From Limnanthes douglasii subsp. nivea (lineage: Eukaryota; Streptophyta; Magnoliopsida; Brassicales; Limnanthaceae): a stretch of 64,000 nt of DNA. The DNA lies in NCBI GenBank assembly GCA_036936605.1, contig JAUPFV010000004.1, positions 69,092,352 through 69,156,351 on the forward strand, written 5' to 3'. Below, piece by piece: positions 10,660 through 24,300 of this stretch; position 1 is the first letter of the stretch, and every line of letters starts with the position of its first letter. A program made the position numbers and the translations under genes. Under the pieces are notes generated by a model. It had not been told where the DNA came from. It was given only the letters and a program-made list of their open reading frames with translations, and made no database searches.

Positions 10660-10668
10660 TTGATATAA
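10660..10668. repeat. Target-site duplication TTGATATAA, right flank of MULE copy 1
   Basis: The nine bases directly after the right TIR equal the nine before the left TIR at 54676-54684 and occur once at each uninterrupted unit junction (17080, 24571, 32066, 39590, 47177). Nine bases is the typical MULE target-site length. Confidence 0.85.
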
Positions 10669-11258
10669 TATTTAAAAAATGGTTGAAACCTCCTAAAAAA
10701 CTATCTAATTTAAAAAGTCAATGAATTTGTAATATATATATATATGAACCGAACAAAATCCAAAATTAAAAACAAAATTTTCAAACTTGAACTATTTATA
10801 AAAAACTTTAAAAGAAATATTCTAAAAAAAATCTATCCAATTTGCATTAACAAAATGATCCAACAAATATATAGGTTATTTTTTTTGGTTCGATAATAAA
10901 TGTAATTATACATAAAGAGGACGTTAATCAAGACATTTGTAAAAGGTAGTTGATTTACATATATGTGCACAAAACAACTTGGTGTCTTTTGGAAAACATC
11001 ACACCCTTACAATTGGTGCGTAAAACCTTAATGTATATATACCGTTGGAGAGCACACATTTTGCATATCCAAGTAAAAAGAAAACTGTTTCTCATTAGTG
11101 CATTTGTCAATTACATCCAAATGAATTCCTCTGTAACAATTTGTTCTGTCCCTTCTCTTTATGAAAAAAATTATACTGTTTCAAAAGAATATTTTGAAGT
11201 TTTTTATGAAGTGGACATCATCCTTTTCACTAGATTCGTGTTGTACTTAGGGCGTGAC

Positions 11259-12274
11259 ATGGCAGAGTCAATCCAGGTGATGGGATTCCTCCTATTTCTG
11301 GAACACGAGGATAAGACACGGAACTTGGTGGCTGACTTGTGCGAAGATGACGATGAAACAATCAGCGCCCTAGCAGAGGAAGTGTCCTTATGTCTTAGAT
11401 GCATCAAGAGTGAAGAGTGGCCTTTCATTGAAGGGCACGACGAGGGTATGATCCCTATTATTCAAAGTAGACTAAGGAACAAAAACCTTGATCTCAAATT
11501 CTTTCATTATCACCGAGTGGAGATCGTAGACACGGTTATGAAGAATGTGAACAACATTTGCTTGAGAGCATTTGCGGATGTCATTGCCAATATTACACAA
11601 AATCATTGTGGCCAAGTCATTAACCCACCTAATATTCACCCATCCTCCCCTGAAAATGAGATGTTTAATGGCATAAGTATCAGCCAATATGGATATAACC
11701 ATCCGGACATTATGCAGTCAGAAATATGTGCCCTTCGGGAGAGGGATATTCTGGAGAGTCAAAGGAACAAATCACAAGCGGGAGAAACCTTTGAACCTGC
11801 AAATGATAGAACAATGTTTCTCACTTTCTCAAAAGGGTATCCTCTTTCACACATACAAGTCAGAGAATTTTTTACAAGGTCAGTATATCCCACATAATTT
11901 TGTAAAGTTCTTTAAAGGCCTGTCAATCAAAACATAATTCGTATAACAAAATTTTGAAAAAAGAAACTGTTACTTATTAATGAAGTTAATTTCCAGTAAA
12001 AATGCATTTGTAGGTCAGTACATACATATAATCTGTCTCTGTGCTTTGCTCCTTCTGAAACTTTTTATACTAATGTTTAAAATACTGCTATAACAGGAAA
12101 TTTGGGGATTGCATAGAAACTATTCATATGCAAAGAGTAGACGTACGTGAGCAGTCGCTGTATGCACGTGTTGTGCTCCGAACTGCTCCAATGCTCCAAG
12201 CAGTGCTTGGCGGAGTCGCCAAGGCCAAGTTCACTATTAATGGCAAGCATGTTCGGGTTCGCAAATATGTCTAA
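11259..12274 (+). CDS. RRM-like family protein, unit 1 copy (265 aa, two exons)
   Basis: Exon 1 is 11259-11878 and exon 2 is 12097-12274, with a GT-AG intron (GTCAGT...ACAG) splitting Arg207. Residues 1-180 start MAESIQVMGFLLFLEHED and are mostly helical, with conserved Cys/Leu-rich stretches (VSLCLRCIKSEEWP). Residues 184-265 read as an RRM-like fold: MFLTFSKG (beta 1), PLSHIQVREFF (helix), CIETIHMQ (beta 2), SLYARVVLRT (beta 3), KFTINGKHVRVRKYV (beta 4). I know this pattern from an uncharacterised plant, notably Brassicaceae, family; RNA binding is inferred only from the fold. The frame is open 103 codons upstream of the chosen ATG, but a 2-bp deletion in unit 5 breaks that extension, supporting the MAES start. 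This copy has His217 and Val261. Confidence 0.75.
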
Positions 12275-13443
12275 ACCTATCCGATAGTGTTGGAGGATTA
12301 ATACATCATTCCGCCTTTGGTTCAAAGTGCAACAAATGAGTTTATTTTTTGTCCGTGTTTTAATTTTCTTTCAGTGTAGGGTTCTTCTTCTTCATTTATA
12401 AAAAATAAAATTTTGATGAAGATTTTGGTTTTAAAACAAAGTGTATGAGTATTGGTTGGAGATGGGTATTTTCTACCGTCCAAATACGTAATATAATAGG
12501 TTTTCTTTTTCATAACTTTCTTGGACTCCGTTTCCATATGTAGCATTTGATTTATCTTCAGTTTCAAATTATATTTTTTTATATTAAAAATCGGATATGG
12601 CCATGAGTAGAGCAACGACCATTTCTATGATAAAAGTTTTAATTATATTATTTTTTATTTAGTCCGTTGTTAATCAAATAACGTTAGAAATCAAAATGCG
12701 CCACTTCAGACACAAAACACAATAAAAAAATAAAAAATAGAAAAAATGGGTAAACAATAATGTCTATCTCTGCGGATGCTAACTTAAGAAAAAACGTTTC
12801 ACTGTGATAAAAGAATGTGACAATTATCTTTTCTATAACCCTAGAGATCTAGTTATAGTGGATTAAATGGATAACATATAATGGTTGTTCGTGTAATGGA
12901 TCTAATATTGTAAACCTCGTGAATAATGGACTCATTCTCAAAAAAATATTTTATATGATACAAATATCTTTTGGTCACTATCACCAAATAAACGTTTCGT
13001 TCATCTTATTTTGTCAAATACCCTTAAGGCATCCACTTGATGGGAACCCCAATTCGTTTTAGAGAATCTCTTTTTTGTCTAAGTGATACAGCCTTAGAAT
13101 TATATAAGTTGGATTCTCGTGTGTAGTTATTATATTTAGCAACAAAACAATATCTTTGGCTAAATATAATTGTATATAACTTAAAATATTATTATAAATT
13201 AACATTCTTATTTTTATATAACAAAATAAGAATTGTTTAGCAACCAACTTTTTTTATTTGTCATAATTTTATTTTAATTTTTCTTATTTATAAATTAAAT
13301 ATTTCTAATTGACCAATTAAAATATTAAAATTCTATTTATAAATTTAATATTTGTAATTAATTAATTATAATATTAAATTTAAATAACGAGAGTTCTCTC
13401 GCCAAATAAATTCAAATTATAAGCTAAAATAGATACTCAAACA

Positions 13444-13488
<45 letters not shown>

Positions 13489-13572
13489 GTTTACAAAAAC
13501 TAGGCTTTATAAGAACAACTATTAAATACTATATTTATCAAAATTAATAAATCACATAAAATCTAACACATT

Positions 13573-13845
13573 TCAACAACCAATTTGGTGGGTCACTACT
13601 ATTGAGATTGGTGGCTTTAAAAACAGCGTTAATGAATTTTTTTTATTCGATTTTTTGAATTGTTTATCTTGTTCACTATCCTTTAATTGCATAACTTCTC
13701 TATTTTTTGACGAAGAAGATATAGTAAATTGAGAATTATTTGACTGAGAAAAAAATCTACCAAGACTAGGAATAACATTACCCGGTTTTAAACTAATCTT
13801 AATATTTGTTGAAACATTCGGATACGAATCAGATAAAGAAGTATC
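13573..13845 (-). pseudogene. 3' end of a decayed minus-strand gene, truncated (unit 1)
   Basis: An open frame of 91 codons on the minus strand, ending at TGA 13575-13573 and cut at 13845 by the deletion that removed the upstream part kept in other units. The product is hydrophilic (SLSDSYPN, SLKPGNVIPSLGRFF, KDSEQDKQFKKSNKK), unlike random AT-rich sequence. I do not recognise the family. Confidence 0.4.
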
Positions 13846-16800
13846 ATAAGTTATGGTCAGTTATCGAACAGATAAAACCAAGTAACGAGAAATTTTGTAC
13901 TATAAATGGAGGGATACGTAAGATACCAAACCGAGTAAGAAGTAAATAATAGGTTTAGGTTTGATAGATGATTTATGTCAAAACCTTCATAAATATTTCT
14001 AAACAACTTCTAATAACTAGTAGAATATACAAAAGATTGAAATACAAAAGAGAAACGTGAGTAAGCATGCAACAAAAAAAGAAGTTAAAATGTAATTAGA
14101 AAATCTTTTATTATGTGTGTTCATCCAGCTTCATTCGATTTGACCATACTCTTGTTCAGTTAAATATTATGTTTTCTCGGTTACAAAAATTAAGGTGGTT
14201 TTTCAATGGTGGTTTTCAGACGAATGGGTTTTTCGAGTTTCTAAATATTAATATTTGTGAGGAAATTTAGAAACCATATAGATATTCTCGGAATTTTTGA
14301 GCTAAGCATTATACGATGAGTATTGTGCAGTATCCATTAGTAGTTAGATGGGTAGGAAATATGCAAACATTTAACAAATCTTGGATGAATCTAGAAAGAG
14401 GTAATCAAAAACCCAATGATATACGGAAATAAAGAAACAGGCTTCTTCTTTTCTGTTTTGATAGATTAATTCATCAGTTTAGAAACACGAGTAGTATATC
14501 ATCAGGAAACCCTTATTCATTTTCAACGAGTTGTGTTCGTCTTCAGTCATATTCTTCAAGGTTCTAAATAATTTACCAAAAAGTTAGTTTATAAATTATT
14601 TTTCCAAAATCTACACGAGAAGGTTTGTTCATTACTTGTTTGGAAGGTCTTTTTCTTTTAAGAACCATTTATGGATAAAAAGAAGAAACTTTATCGGTAG
14701 GGTTTTCAAACTGATTAAGTCTCTTTTTTTTTTTTAACAAAAGATCATGAAAACAAAATTTTAGGCCCAACAAGGGGTTCATGAGAAGAGGAATTAAGGT
14801 TAATACTACAGTTCAAATGGTGAAGTGTGAAGTAAGAATTTCTATTACGAAATTAGGGATTTACCAACAAATCAATAATATTTATTATATTATAACCATA
14901 TTTTATTAGAAATCAGAACATGCATGAAAAAGATAAAGAGAGGAATCGATGTAGAAAATACCTACCGAAAGGATTCGAATACGAAGATGTATTTTTCGAT
15001 ATAATTATGGATTTACTTGCATAAAATCTGAGTCGTTTGATAAAAGTAGGATCAATGGTAAAATAGAGTTCATATATTTAAAAATAATAAAACGATTTAA
15101 TTTTCTAAATAGTGAAATGATTTTTAAATGCTTCTGAATTCATAAGTGGTTAATATTATAATTAATTACACATATAAGTGATTTAGTAAAATTTTGTGAA
15201 TGCCATAACTTTTAAATAAAATTAACTCTTAATGTTACCTTCTTTACTTATTTAGTAGTGTTTGAAAATTGTTTTAGAAAATTAAATCATGGACTAGAGG
15301 AGTCGTTATAATCTTATATTCTATAGATGGTATATATTTTTTATAATGACGATGTAAATATATAACTAAAATAACAAAAATATAACATGCATTTCATAAG
15401 AGAAAAACGAAAAACGAAAGACAGGGTCGAATATATACGAGATGATGATCACAAAAATACAAGATGCGGGTTGCGAAATAAAACACAAGTCCAAATTCAT
15501 AAGGTGAAGAGAGAGTGAGCTAAAATGGAAAAAGAGAAGTGGAAAAGTATGATTAGGATTGTATGACAAAAATATTTTTGTACCAAAAATTCTGAAGAAT
15601 GGATAACAAAAACAAAAAAGACAACTAAGAAGAAGGAGAATGATTAGGAGGAAATTATCGTTAAAACTATATTGTGGATATATTTGTAATTTTAAGAATG
15701 TATGATATTTAAATAACAATATAAAATTTTATGAGATTGCGTTAGAAATTATTCAGTTGGAAAATAGAATTAAAAATCATTAGCTATTGATATTTCTGTT
15801 TAAAGAATAATCCTATTAAATATAAAAAAAATGGAAAACAATTCTCAACCCAATATTAAAGCATTCAAAATAAATTTTAATGATTTTTATAGTAACATTA
15901 AAATATGAAACTGTATTTTTTTTTACTTGGTTTTATATTTGTGTCCAATACATTATTCAGAGTTCCTAAAAATTGACATCCAATTTTTAAATAAGGTGTC
16001 ATAAATAACCTCCTGCCAATTTTTAAATAAGGTGTCATCATGTTCACCAAAGGGATCAAATTTTCTGTTATTACGACTTTATAGATACTTAATTCAACTC
16101 ATGGTGAATATAGCCCTATTCTTTGATGGTATCAGACTTTATGTGGCTTCCCAATTGCTTTTAATACATCAAAAATTGCTTCCCCATTGTACATATATTC
16201 AAGTAAGTTTGCTAGAGAAATCCACATGAGTTATGGAAGATTCATACTTAAGGTTAAAGTGAGGGTTTCATTTTAAAACTTCATATGCGGAAATGCTTAG
16301 GGTCGCAAAGGGAAGGATTACAATCACATATGGACCCACATTTCATTAGAACTTGTGGACTTATCATAATTTGGCTATTAACGAATGTTTTGAGTTGGAC
16401 TAAAATCTTGTCATGTCTTGTGTTGTGTAGCAAATTGACATGTTGCTTCCTTTCTTGATACGAGCATTGATGTCAAGTGATTCTTTTAGTTTTCCAATAG
16501 TCGCTTCTGCATAGGTTTGGGTATTTGAAATAGATTATTGGTTTTTATTTTTTTGTAAATAAAGGTTTATTGAAAACGTTATATGGGCCTAAGATTGAGT
16601 ATTTGATGAGTAAAATACTGTGATTTTGTGACAAAACTAGCATTTAATAAGAAGCTGTGATTTTGTGATAAAACTTACATTTTGTGGTTAATTGATCAGA
16701 AACTTAATTTGACAGAGGAGGAAAGTCCTCAACATTCAATAAATCCGAAGTGTTTTCGGAAATCATTTTGGATCTCGTGAAGATAATTTGAAAGGAGGGT

Positions 16801-17684
16801 GATGGGCGGGTTTTCCTTTGTCGTGGGAGCTCGTCTCCTGCATTCTTAATAATGTGAATAAAGAAATGGTGGTGGTCGGCGCATAAAAAATTAAGAAAAA
16901 AATAAAGACTTCCATTCGGTTAGGTGTTCTACCGAATTAGTAGCTTTTCAAAGATATATTTTTTTCCAAAACATATTATTCATAACATCTCACAAAAGCA
17001 TTTATCTTTTTAAATATTTTAAACATTTAAAAACTATATTAATAGATTAGATGTTTTAAAGAAAATGCCTCAAAACAAATTGATATAATATTTAAAAAAT
17101 GGTTGAAACCTCCTAAAAAACTATCTAATTTAAAAAGTCAATGAATTTGTAATATATATATATATATATATGAACCGAAAAAAATCCAAAATTAAAAACA
17201 CAATTTTCAAACTTGAACTATTTATAAAAAACTTTAAAAGAAATATTCTAAAAAAAATCTATCCAATTTGCATTAACAAAATGATCCAACAAATATATAG
17301 GTTATTTTTTTTGGTTCGATAATAAATGTAATTATACATAAAGAGGACGTTAATCAAGACATTTGTGAAAGGTAGTTGATTTACATATATGTGCACAAAA
17401 CAAATTGGTGTCTTTTGGAAAACATCACACCCTTACAATTGGTGCGTAAAACCCTAATGTATATATACCGTTGGAGAGCACACATTTTGCATATCCAAGT
17501 AAAAAGAAAAGTGTTTCTCATCAGTGCATTTGTCAATTACATCCAAATGAATTCCTCTGTAACAATTTGTTCTGTCCCTTCTCTTTATGAAAAAAATTAT
17601 ACTGTTTCAAAAGAATATTTTGAAGTTTTTTATGAAGTGGACATCATCCTTTTCACTAGATTCGTGTTGTACTTAGGGCGTGAC

Positions 17685-18700
17685 ATGGCAGAGTCAATCC
17701 AGGTGATGGGATTCCTCCTATTTCTGGAACACGAGGATAAGACACGGAACTTGGTGGCTGACTTGTGCGAAGATGACGATGAAACAATCAGCGCCCTAGC
17801 AGAGGAAGTGTCCTTATGTCTTAGATGCATCAAGAGTGAAGAGTGGCCTTTCATTGAAGGGCACGACGAGGGTATGATCCCTATTATTCAAAGTAGACTA
17901 AGGAACAAAAACCTTGATCTCAAATTCTTTCATTATCACCGAGTGGAGATCGTAGACACGGTTATGAAGAATGTGAACAACATTTGCTTGAGAGCATTTG
18001 CGGATGTCATTGCCAATATTACACAAAATCATTGTGGCCAAGTCATTAACCCACCTAATATTCACCCATCCTCCCCTGAAAATGAGATGTTTAATGGCAT
18101 AAGTATCAGCCAATATGGATATAACCATCCGGACATTATGCAGTCAGAAATATGTGCCCTTCGGGAGAGGGATATTCTGGAGAGTCAAAGGAACAAATCA
18201 CAAGCGGGAGAAACCTTTGAACCTGCAAATGATAGAACAATGTTTCTCACTTTCTCAAAAGGGTATCCTCTTTCACACATACAAGTCAGAGAATTTTTTA
18301 CAAGGTCAGTATATTCCACATAATTTTGTAAAGTTCTTTAAAGGCCTGTCAATCAAAACATAATTCGTATAACAAAATTTTGAAAAAAGAAACTGTTACT
18401 TATTAATGAAGTTAATTTCCAGTAAAAATGCATTTGTAGGTCAGTACATACATATAATCTGTCTCTGTGCTTTGCTCCTTCTGAAACTTTTTATACTAAT
18501 GTTTAAAATACTGCTATAACAGGAAATTTGGGGATTGCATAGAAACTATTCCTATGCAAAGAGTAGACGTACGTGAGCAGTCGCTGTATGCACGTGTTGT
18601 GCTCCGAACTGCTCCAATGCTCCAAGCAGTGCTTGGCGGAGTCGCCAAGGCCAAGTTCACTATTAATGGCAAGCATGTTCGGGCTCGCAAATATGTCTAA
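17685..18700 (+). CDS. RRM-like family protein, unit 2 copy
   Basis: Exon 1 is 17685-18304 and exon 2 is 18523-18700. The 265-aa product has the same exon 1 protein as unit 1. Exon 2 carries Pro217 (CCT) and Ala261. Open and correctly spliced on paper; family assignment as for unit 1. Confidence 0.75.
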
Positions 18701-19981
18701 ACCTATCCGATAGTGTTGGAGGATTAATACATCATTCCGCCTTTGGTTCAAAGTGCAACAAATGAGTTTATTTTTTGTCCGTGTTTTAATTTTCTTTCAG
18801 TGTAGGGTTCTTCTTCTTCATTTATAAAAAATAAAATTTTGATGAAGATTTTGGTTTTAAAACAAAGTGTATGAGTATTGGTTGGAGATGGGTATTTTCT
18901 ACCGTCCAAATACGTAATATAATAGGTTTTCTTTTTCATAACTTTCTTGGACTCCGTTTCCATATGTAGCATTTGATTTATCTTCGGTTTCAAATTATAT
19001 TTTTTTATATTAAAAATCGGATATGGCCATGAATAGAGCAACGACCATTTCTATGATAAAAGTTTTAATTATATTATTTTTTATTTAGTCCGTTGTTAAT
19101 CAAATAACGTTAGAAATCAAAATGCGCCACTTCAGACACAAAACACAATAAAAAAATCAAAAATAGAAAAAATGGGTAAACAATAATGTCTATCTCTGCG
19201 GATGCTAACTTAAGAAAAAACGTTTCACTGTGATAAAAGAATGTGACAATTATCTTTTCTATAACCCTAGAGATCTAGTTATAGTGGATTAAATGGATAA
19301 CATATAATGGTTGTTCGTGTAATGGATCTAATATTGTAAACCTCGTGAATAATGGACTCATTCTCAAAAAATATTTTATATGATACCAATATCTTTTGGT
19401 CACTATCACCAAATAAACGTTTCGTTCATCTTATTTTGTCAAATACCCTTAAGGCATCCACTTGATGGGAACCCCAATTCGTTTTAGAGAATCTCGTTTT
19501 TGTCTAAGTGATACAGCCTTAGAATTATATAAGTTGGATTCTCGTGTGTAGTTATTATATTTAGCAACAAAACAATAGCTTTGGCTAAATATAATTGTAT
19601 GTAACTTAAATTATTATTATAAATTAACATTCTTATTTTTATATAACAAAATAAGAATTGTTTAGCAACCAACTTTTTTTATTTGTCATAATTTTATTTT
19701 AATTTTTCTTATTTATAAATTAAATATTTCTAATTGACCAATTAAAATATTAAAATTCTATTTATAAATTTAATATTTGTAATTAATTAATTATAATATT
19801 AAATTTAAATAACGAGAGTTCTCTCGCCAAGTAAATTCAAATTATAAGCTAAAATAGATACTCAAACAAATAATATATATATATATATATATATAATGTT
19901 TACAAAAACTAGGCTTTATAAGAACAACTATTAAATTCTATATTTATCAAAATTAATAAATCACATAAAATCTAACACATT

Positions 19982-21335
19982 TCAACAACCAATTTGGTGG
20001 GTCACTACTATTGAGATTGGTGTCTTTAAAAACAGCGTTAATGAATTTTTTTTATTCGATTTTTTGAATTGTTTATCTTGTTCACTATCCTTTAATTGCA
20101 TAACTTCTCTATTTTTTGACGAAGAAGATATAGTAAATTGAGAATTATTTGACTGAGAAAAAAATCTACCAAGACTAGGAATAACATTACCCGGTTTTAA
20201 ACTAATCTTAATATTTGTTGAAACATTCGGATACGAATCAGATAAAGAAGTATCGGGAGCACTTTTGTTTTTGTGATATAAATCAGAAATAAAGTACTAA
20301 AGAAAATACGAAATTCACGAGTCGTGAATGAGGAGATAAGAAGATCATATAAAATAAAATCACAAATGATGCAACCTATGTATATAGAAAATGAAAAAGT
20401 AATATTCATATTAATCATGTATAATTTTTAAAAATAACTGCATCAAAATGATTATGTCAAATTAAATAATTATATATAAGTCAATAATAAAATATACTAC
20501 ATAGTAATGTATATACATGCACAAATGACAAAGTTACAAGAAATTTATCTTCAAATTCAGGTAACGAAGAGAGAAATATAATAAAGAATAACCGAAACCA
20601 ACCAATAAATTGAGTCATGAATGAGTTTTAGAAAGATTTGCAATGTTCATCAAAAAATTAATTGTTTGCTCGCCAAAAGAGGTGGAATTTAGTTTTCAAC
20701 AAAACTTCATCAAAAGTGGAAGGATTTTTCTTGCTAGAAGGAGGGAACTTGTCAAAAGTAGTATGATTTTATTCTTCATAGCATGGATTGCATCATAAAC
20801 TGAAGCATTCTTATTGTTAGGTCAAAGTATTCGCCAGAGGTGGTGATATTTTTATTACTAGTAACAACGGTTGTATTAGGGTAGAAGTATTTTTCTTATT
20901 GGGAGCAGAGAACTCGTGAGAAATAGAAAGACATTTCTTCTTGAAAACTGGCACCACGTCGAATCTTTTTGAGTCTTCGTATCTTTTCCTTGAGAGATTC
21001 TTCTAGTTGTGCAGTTTTCCTTTGAGAAGTGTTAAGATTGTCATTATTATGAAAAGGATTAATAACACGGTCATGTTTTATTTTTTCGCAGATAAAGTTG
21101 TTGAGAGTATCATCAAAATCAACATCTTGGAGAGATTATTATGCATTATGGTCACGTTTATTTTTCCGACAAACAATCTTGTTAGGAGAAGCATCATCAA
21201 TACTTGTTTATGTTTTCTTAGAACATTCAATCTGAAACCGAATTCGTTTTTGTTACACATTCGTTGAAGAAGAATACCTTGAACATATTAAGTAGTAGTT
21301 TCTTCTCCGGCTGTAGTAGGAGTAACATTTCCATC
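19982..21335 (-). pseudogene. Decayed minus-strand gene (unit 2), most complete form
   Basis: Two open stretches on the minus strand lack a start codon. 21135-20896 gives 79 residues (QDVDFDDTLNNF, QLEESLKEKIRRLKKIRR, a likely short coiled coil) between stops. 20296-19982 gives 104 residues directly after an acceptor-like TTTCTTTAG and ends at TGA. The stretch between contains coding-like pieces broken by frameshifts (FPPSSKKNPSTFDEVL). The whole looks like a gene remnant with a real last exon, or an unannotated gene with introns. Family not recognised; homology search of these two stretches would decide. Confidence 0.4.
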
Positions 21336-24300
21336 ATAAGTTATGGTCAGTTATCGAACAGATAAAACCAAGTAACGAGAAATTTTGTACTATAAAATGG
21401 AGGGATACGTAAGATACCAAACCGAGTAAGAAGAAAATAATAGGTTTAGGTTTGATAGATGATTTATGTCAAAACCTTCATAAATATTTCTAAACAACTT
21501 CTAATAACTAGTAGAATATACAAAAGAGTGAAATACAAAAGAGAAACGTGAGTAAGCATGCAACAAAAAAAGAAGTTAAAATGTAATTAGAAAATCTTAT
21601 ATTATGTGTGTTCATCCAGCTTCATTCGATTTGACCATACTCTTGTTCAGTTAAATATTATGTTTTCTCGGTTACAAAAATTAAGGTGGTTTTGCAATGG
21701 CGGTTTTCCGACGAATGGGTTTTTCGAGTTTCTAAATATTAATATTTGTGAGGAAATTTAGAAACTATATAGATATTCTCGGAATTTTTGAGCTAAGCAT
21801 TATACGATGAGTATTGTGCAGTATCCATTAGTAGTTAGATGGGTAGGAAATATGCAAACATTTAACAAATCTTGGATGAATCTAGAAAGAGGTAATCAAA
21901 GACCCAATGATATACGGAAATAAAGAAACAGGCTTCTTCTTTTCTGTTTTGATAGATTAATTCATCAGTTTAGAAACACGAGTAATATATCATCAGGAAA
22001 CCCTTATTCATTTTCAACGAGTTGATGTTCGTCTTCAATCATATTCTTCAAGGTTCTAAATAATTTACCAAAAAGTTAGTTTATAAATTATTTTTCCAAA
22101 ATCTACACGAGAAGGTTTGTTCATTACTTGTTTGGAAGGTCTTTTTCTTTTAAGAACCATTTATGGATAAAAAGAAGAAACTTTATCGGTAGGGTTTTCA
22201 AACTGATTAAGTCTCTATTTTTTTTTTAACAAAAGATCATGAAAACAAAATTTTAGGCCCAACAAGGGGTTCATGAGAAGAGGAATTAAGGTTAATACTA
22301 CAGTTCAAATGGTGAAGTGTGAAGTAAGAATTTCTATTACGAAATTAGGGATTTACCAACAAATCAATAATATTTATTATATTATAACCATATTTTATTA
22401 GAAATCAGAACATGCATGAAAAAGATAAAGAGAGAAATCGATGTAGAAAATACCTACCGAAAGGATTCGAATACGAAGATGGATTTTTCGATATAATTAT
22501 GGATTTACTTGCATAAAATCTGAGTCGTTTGATAAAAGTAGGATCAATGGTAAAATAGAGTTCATATATTTAAAAATAATAAAACGATTTAATTTTCTAA
22601 ATAGTGAAATGATTTTTAAATGCTTCTGAATTCATAAGTGGTTAATATTATAATTAATTACACATATAAGTGATTTAGTAAAATTTTGTGAATGCCATAA
22701 CTTTTAAATAAAATTAACTCTTAATGTTACCTTCTTTACTTATTTAGTAGTGTTTGAAAATTGTTTTAGAAAATTAAATCATGGACTAGAGGAGTCGTTA
22801 TAATCTTATATTCTATAGATGGTATATATTTTTTATAATGACGATGTAAATATATATCTAAAATAACAAAAATATAACATGCATTTCATAAGAGAAAAAC
22901 GAAAAACGAAAGACAGGGTCGAATATATACGAGATGATGATCACAAAAATACAAGATGCGGGTTGCGAAATAAAACACAAGTCCAAATTCATAAGGTGAA
23001 GAGAGAGTGAGCTAAAATGGAAAAAGAGAAGTGGAAAAGTATGATTAGGATTGTATGACAAAAATATTTTTGTACCAAAAATTCTGAAGAATGGATAACA
23101 AAAACAAAAAAGACAACTAAGAAGAAGGAGAATGATTAGGAGGAAATTATCGTTAAAACTATATTGTGGATATATTTGTAATTTTAAGAATGTATGATAT
23201 TTAAATAACAATATAAAATTTTATGAGATTGCGTTAGAAATTATTCAGTTGGAAAATGGAATTAAAAATCATTAGCTATTGATATTTCTGTTTAAACAAT
23301 AATCCTATTAAATATAAAAAAATGGAAAACAATTCTCAACCCAATATTAAAGCATTCAAAATAAATTTTAATGATTTTTAGAGTAACATTAAAATATGAA
23401 ACTGTTTTTTTTTTTACTTGGTTTTATATTTGTGTCCAATACATTATTCAGAGTTCCTAAAAATTGACATCCAATTTTTAAATAAGGTGTCATAAATAAC
23501 CTCCTGCCAATTTTTAAATAAGGTGTCATCATGTTCACCAAAGGGATCAAATTTTCTGTTATTACGACTTTATAGATACTTAATTCAACTCATGGTGAAT
23601 ATAGCCCTATTCTTTGATGGTATCAGACTTTATGTGGCTTCCCAATTGCTTTTAATACATCGAAAATTGCTTCCCCATTGTACATATATTCAAGTAAGTT
23701 TGCTAGAGAAATCCACATGAGTTATGGAAGATTCATACTTAAGGTTAAAGTGAGGATTTCATTTTAAAACTTCATATGCGGAAATGCTTATGGTCGCAAA
23801 GGGAAGGATTACAATCACATATGGACCCACATTTCATTAGAACTTGTGGACTTATCATAATTTGGCTATTAACGAATGTTTTGAGTTGGACTAAAATCTT
23901 GTCATGTCTTGTGTTGTATAGCAAATTGACATGTTGCTTCCTTTCTTGATACGAGCATTGATGTCAAGTGATTCTTTTAGTTTTCCAATAGTCGCTTCTG
24001 CATAGGTTTGGGTATTTGAAATAGATTATTGGTTTTTATTTTTTTGTAAATAAAGGTTTATTGAAAACGTTATATGGGCCTAAGATTGAGTATTTGATGA
24101 GTAAAATACTGTGATTTTGTGACAAAACTAGCATTTAATAAGAAGCTGTGATTTTGTGATAAAACTTACATTTTGTGGTTAATTGATCAGAAACTTAATT
24201 TGACAGAGGAGGAAAGTCCTCAACATTCAATAAATCCGAAGTGTTTTCGGAAATAATTTTGGATCTCGTGAAGATAATTTGAAAGGAGGGTGATGGGCGG

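Larger units (their letters stand above)
10660..17079. repeat. Tandem unit 1 (6420 bp, lacks the 1081-bp segment)
   Basis: First of six near-identical direct repeats; I set borders at the TTGATATAA word for convenience. It contains an RRM-like gene, a decayed minus-strand gene end (13573-13845), AT microsatellites at about 10732-10745 and 13448-13487, and two short direct repeats (15980-16002 with 16016-16038, and about 16619-16690). Outside the gene and fragment, 12275-13572 and 13846-17079 show no convincing coding sequence. It is shorter than other units because the segment equivalent to 20255-21335 is missing at the 13845/13846 junction. Confidence 0.95.

Noticed and set aside
10950..11258. 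N-terminal 103-aa extension of the RRM-like protein
   Set aside because: Broken by a 2-bp deletion in unit 5, AT-rich and low in coding character; the family start is MAES.
12077..12615. Minus-strand ORFs over exon 2 and the 3' flank of the RRM-like gene
   Set aside because: The first is the antisense shadow of exon 2; the second is AT-rich 3' sequence without motifs.
15366..15719. 117-aa hydrophobic minus-strand ORF repeated in every unit
   Set aside because: Phe/Leu/Ile-rich product of AT-rich DNA; its repetition only reflects unit identity.
16032..16229. 65-aa plus-strand ORF repeated in every unit
   Set aside because: It opens with a non-ATG codon, is short and has no recognisable motif.
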